Source: Solimonas sp041659605 (lineage in GTDB: Bacteria > Pseudomonadota > Gammaproteobacteria > Nevskiales > Nevskiaceae). From it: a stretch of 64,000 nt of DNA. The translations under genes and the position numbers were made by a program. The DNA is taken from contig JBAZXW010000019.1 in the NCBI GenBank assembly GCA_041659605.1, forward strand, positions 22,734-86,733. The letters are read 5' to 3'. This document shows positions 62,604 through 64,000 of this stretch, one piece after another (within the stretch, counting starts at the first letter, position 1; the number at the start of each line of letters is the position of its first letter). The notes under the pieces were generated by a model, which saw only the letters and a program-made list of their open reading frames with translations, searched no databases and was not told the origin of the DNA.

Positions 62604-62999
62604 ATGGCTGAGGAAAATGCACCAAAGGAGTTTCCATTTCCTAGTGATCCTGAGAGTGCCGACTACCGACTCTTTCCCGACGATTTGGAAAGCGACGCGC
62701 TTGTGTTCTTTCATGGGACAGCGGAGAGCAAGCTTCAATCTATCCTTGAGAATGGGTTCAGGATTTCTGGACCTTTACCATCGGTTTCTTTTGGAAGGAA
62801 TAGTAGCCTCTGCCTTGGATACGCATGTAACGCTCGCGGCGGTTTGTCACCTAAAGGCGTTGTGATCGCAGTGCGATTCTGGCGTCTCGGAGGGCCACAT
62901 ATCGTCCAAGAGAGCTTTGGATTGCACGTATACGACCTATCCAATCCTCCCCAGATCATAGGCTACTGCGTGGTTCCAGAGAGCTACACGCATCAGTAA
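62604..62999 (+). CDS. Short protein with PARP-like ADP-ribosyltransferase features, 131 aa
   Basis: Function unproven. FFHGTAESKLQSILENGFRI (His37) resembles the first catalytic block of PARP/ART folds (H-G-T then I-L-x-N-G-F). CLGYACNARGG (Tyr73) fits the second Tyr block, and LHVYDLSNPPQIIGYCVVP resembles the closing VYDxxQxxPxYLV strand. The Glu normally found just before that strand appears to be absent, so it may be a mono-ART with a replaced third residue, or inactive. Start ATG at 62604 is 5 bp after the upstream stop. Confidence 0.5.
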   Translation: MAEENAPKEFPFPSDPESADYRLFPDDLESDALVFFHGTAESKLQSILENGFRISGPLPSVSFGRNSSLCLGYACNARGGLSPKGVVIAVRFWRLGGPHIVQESFGLHVYDLSNPPQIIGYCVVPESYTHQ

Positions 63000-63159
63000 A
63001 CATGAGCGGCTGATTGGAACCCGTCGATCCGTTTCCGAGGTCGAACTCCAAGGCGACCTTATGATCGAGTCGTTAGTCGGATTGCCGTACGAATAGCTGC
63101 GACTGTTTTGAGACCGAACGTGTCTGATGGGTATGGCGTTAGATCAGAGGAACGCACAC

Positions 63160-63633
63160 GTGAGTAAGCTCAAGAATTGGCTACAAACGGCTAACGGCTG
63201 GAGGCGGCTATGGTTCGTATTGTCTGCGTTCGGTCTGTTCTATACGACCATTGTTAATCCCTTCGTGTTCAGCAGCCGGAACGACCTTTCCGCATATCAA
63301 TACCGATGGGCTGTAGAAAAGGAATTCAAGAACCCAGAGTGCCAGTCGTATTCGGCGAAGCCTTTGACAGAGCTAACTGAGCCTGAGTATCAGGACAGCG
63401 AAGGAAACAGTGGGTGCTACCACATCTACAACTACAGAAAATACAACAACCCTACTCAAACGCCGTACACGCCGGATGACCTCGACAGGGATTTCAGGGA
63501 CGAGCTATGGAGTGAACTTTTAATGTTGTCCGGCCTGGGCTTCGTCGGCGCCATAGTGCTTTCAGCCGTCGTGTATTTTTTAGGTGTAGTTCTGGCTTGG
63601 ATTGTCAGGGGTTTTAGAGGCAATGCCGCCTAA
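63160..63633 (+). CDS. Hypothetical two-TM membrane protein, 157 aa
   Basis: A membrane helix near residues 18-37 (LWFVLSAFGLFYTTIVNPF), a mostly polar, Tyr/Asn-rich loop of about 80 residues with two Cys, and a second helix near residues 125-150 (LGFVGAIVLSAVVYFLGVVLAWIV). I prefer GTG at 63160 because AGAGGAA precedes it by 7 bp; ATG at 63127 would add 11 residues. Family not recognised. Confidence 0.6.
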   Translation: MSKLKNWLQTANGWRRLWFVLSAFGLFYTTIVNPFVFSSRNDLSAYQYRWAVEKEFKNPECQSYSAKPLTELTEPEYQDSEGNSGCYHIYNYRKYNNPTQTPYTPDDLDRDFRDELWSELLMLSGLGFVGAIVLSAVVYFLGVVLAWIVRGFRGNAA

Positions 63634-63715
63634 TCACTCAGTCGAGAGAACGGCCTGCAAGTTGCACTTGCAACCATCCGCTCACTTCAAACGGTAGTCG
63701 CAAGGCCAAAGCTCT

Positions 63716-64000
63716 ATGCTCGATGTGGGCTCGACAGATTTCAATCTGATAATACCCGGCGTCGATCCGGGCGAGCTTGAATCTCTGTCCACTTCTCTAT
63801 TTGACCGGTGGGAAGCCTACGTTGATCAATCGCTAGCGTTGCCAGATTACTCACTGTTCCTTCAAGTTGAAGAAGGTTCGATCAAAGGATTAGCCAAGAT
63901 GGGCACCGCCGTAGGGGCACTTTATCTAGGCATCGGTGCGTACGGCGATTTCATTTCTGGCTTAACAACGATTGGCAAGCAACTCAGCGCTACTAGGGCC
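63716..64000 (+). CDS. Unknown protein, 5' part only (95 codons in window)
   Basis: An open frame from ATG 63716 runs off the window end. It begins MLDVGSTDFNLIIPGVDPGEL, continues with an acidic region and a hydrophobic, Gly-rich segment (MGTAVGALYLGIGAYGDFIS) that could be a membrane or amphipathic helix. Family not recognised. Lower-GC codon use like its upstream neighbours. Weak AAGG upstream. Confidence 0.5.
   Translation, partial: MLDVGSTDFNLIIPGVDPGELESLSTSLFDRWEAYVDQSLALPDYSLFLQVEEGSIKGLAKMGTAVGALYLGIGAYGDFISGLTTIGKQLSATRA

Noticed and set aside
1..64000. CRISPR arrays, complete insertion sequences, integrases, rRNA
   Set aside because: None seen. The short repeats are REP-like and irregularly spaced; no transposase or integrase motifs were found.

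Overview
This window is chromosomal DNA from a GC-rich gammaproteobacterium. Gene content and order point to the Xanthomonadales/Nevskiales/Pseudomonas side of the class. The signs are a Pil-Chp type IV pilus signalling cluster with FimX, pyrB next to a catalytically dead dihydroorotase homologue (pyrC'), CysI next to a DUF934 protein, a complete EF-P lysylation module, and many REP-like extragenic palindromes. I cannot name the species. Almost the whole window is ordinary, tightly packed core genome. Only the last ~2.2 kb, beyond a tRNA-Ser gene, has visibly lower GC and unknown genes, and looks like the edge of a genomic island.

Layout. 1-4.9 kb (+): ispG 3' end, hisS, yfgM, bamB, der, the classical gammaproteobacterial order. 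4.9-10.3 kb (-): SLC13 permease, AmpG-like MFS transporter, FAH-family hydrolase, pckA. 10.5-21.4 kb (-): pilJ and pilH, pyrC' and pyrB, a 535-bp near-palindromic element, ruvX, yqgE, a three-gene membrane redox set (Gx transporter, NusG-II protein, ApbE flavin transferase), gshB, gshA. 21.6-29.2 kb (+): pilG, pilI, chpA, chpC. 29.2-32.7 kb (+): CDF metal transporter, DUF1993, LuxR regulator, MBL hydrolase. 32.8-36.9 kb: S15-like lipoprotein hydrolase, PF10023 lipoprotein peptidase, NAPE-PLD-like MBL hydrolase. 37-43.1 kb: cysS, then a sulfur-assimilation group (DUF934, cysI, cysB, cysG). 43.2-46.3 kb (-): dxs, ispA, xseB. 46.5-51.6 kb (+): parE, parC, htpX. 51.6-56.4 kb: fimX and epmB (-), efp and epmA (+). 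56.5-60.3 kb (-): TSUP permease, a small unknown, a PIN-PhoH protein, bcp, a GcvR-like protein. 60.4-61.7 kb (+): dapA and a BamC-like small lipoprotein. 61.7-64 kb: tRNA-Ser(GGA) and the island edge.

Themes. (1) Type IV pilus control: PilG, PilI, ChpA, ChpC, PilJ, PilH and the c-di-GMP receptor FimX are all present, but pilH-pilJ have been separated from pilG-pilI-chpA and lie inverted ~9 kb away. No methyltransferase (pilK) or methylesterase (chpB) is seen. (2) In Pseudomonas aeruginosa the recalled order is yqgE-ruvX-pyrR-pyrB-pyrC'. Here pyrR is missing and a large inverted repeat occupies its place. (3) REP-like repeats sit between convergent genes, and their GTAG...CTAC ends supply the UAG stop codon of at least six flanking genes. 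(4) The accessory tail contains a membrane protein followed 5 bp later by a short protein with PARP-like sequence features, a two-TM protein and an unfinished unknown gene.
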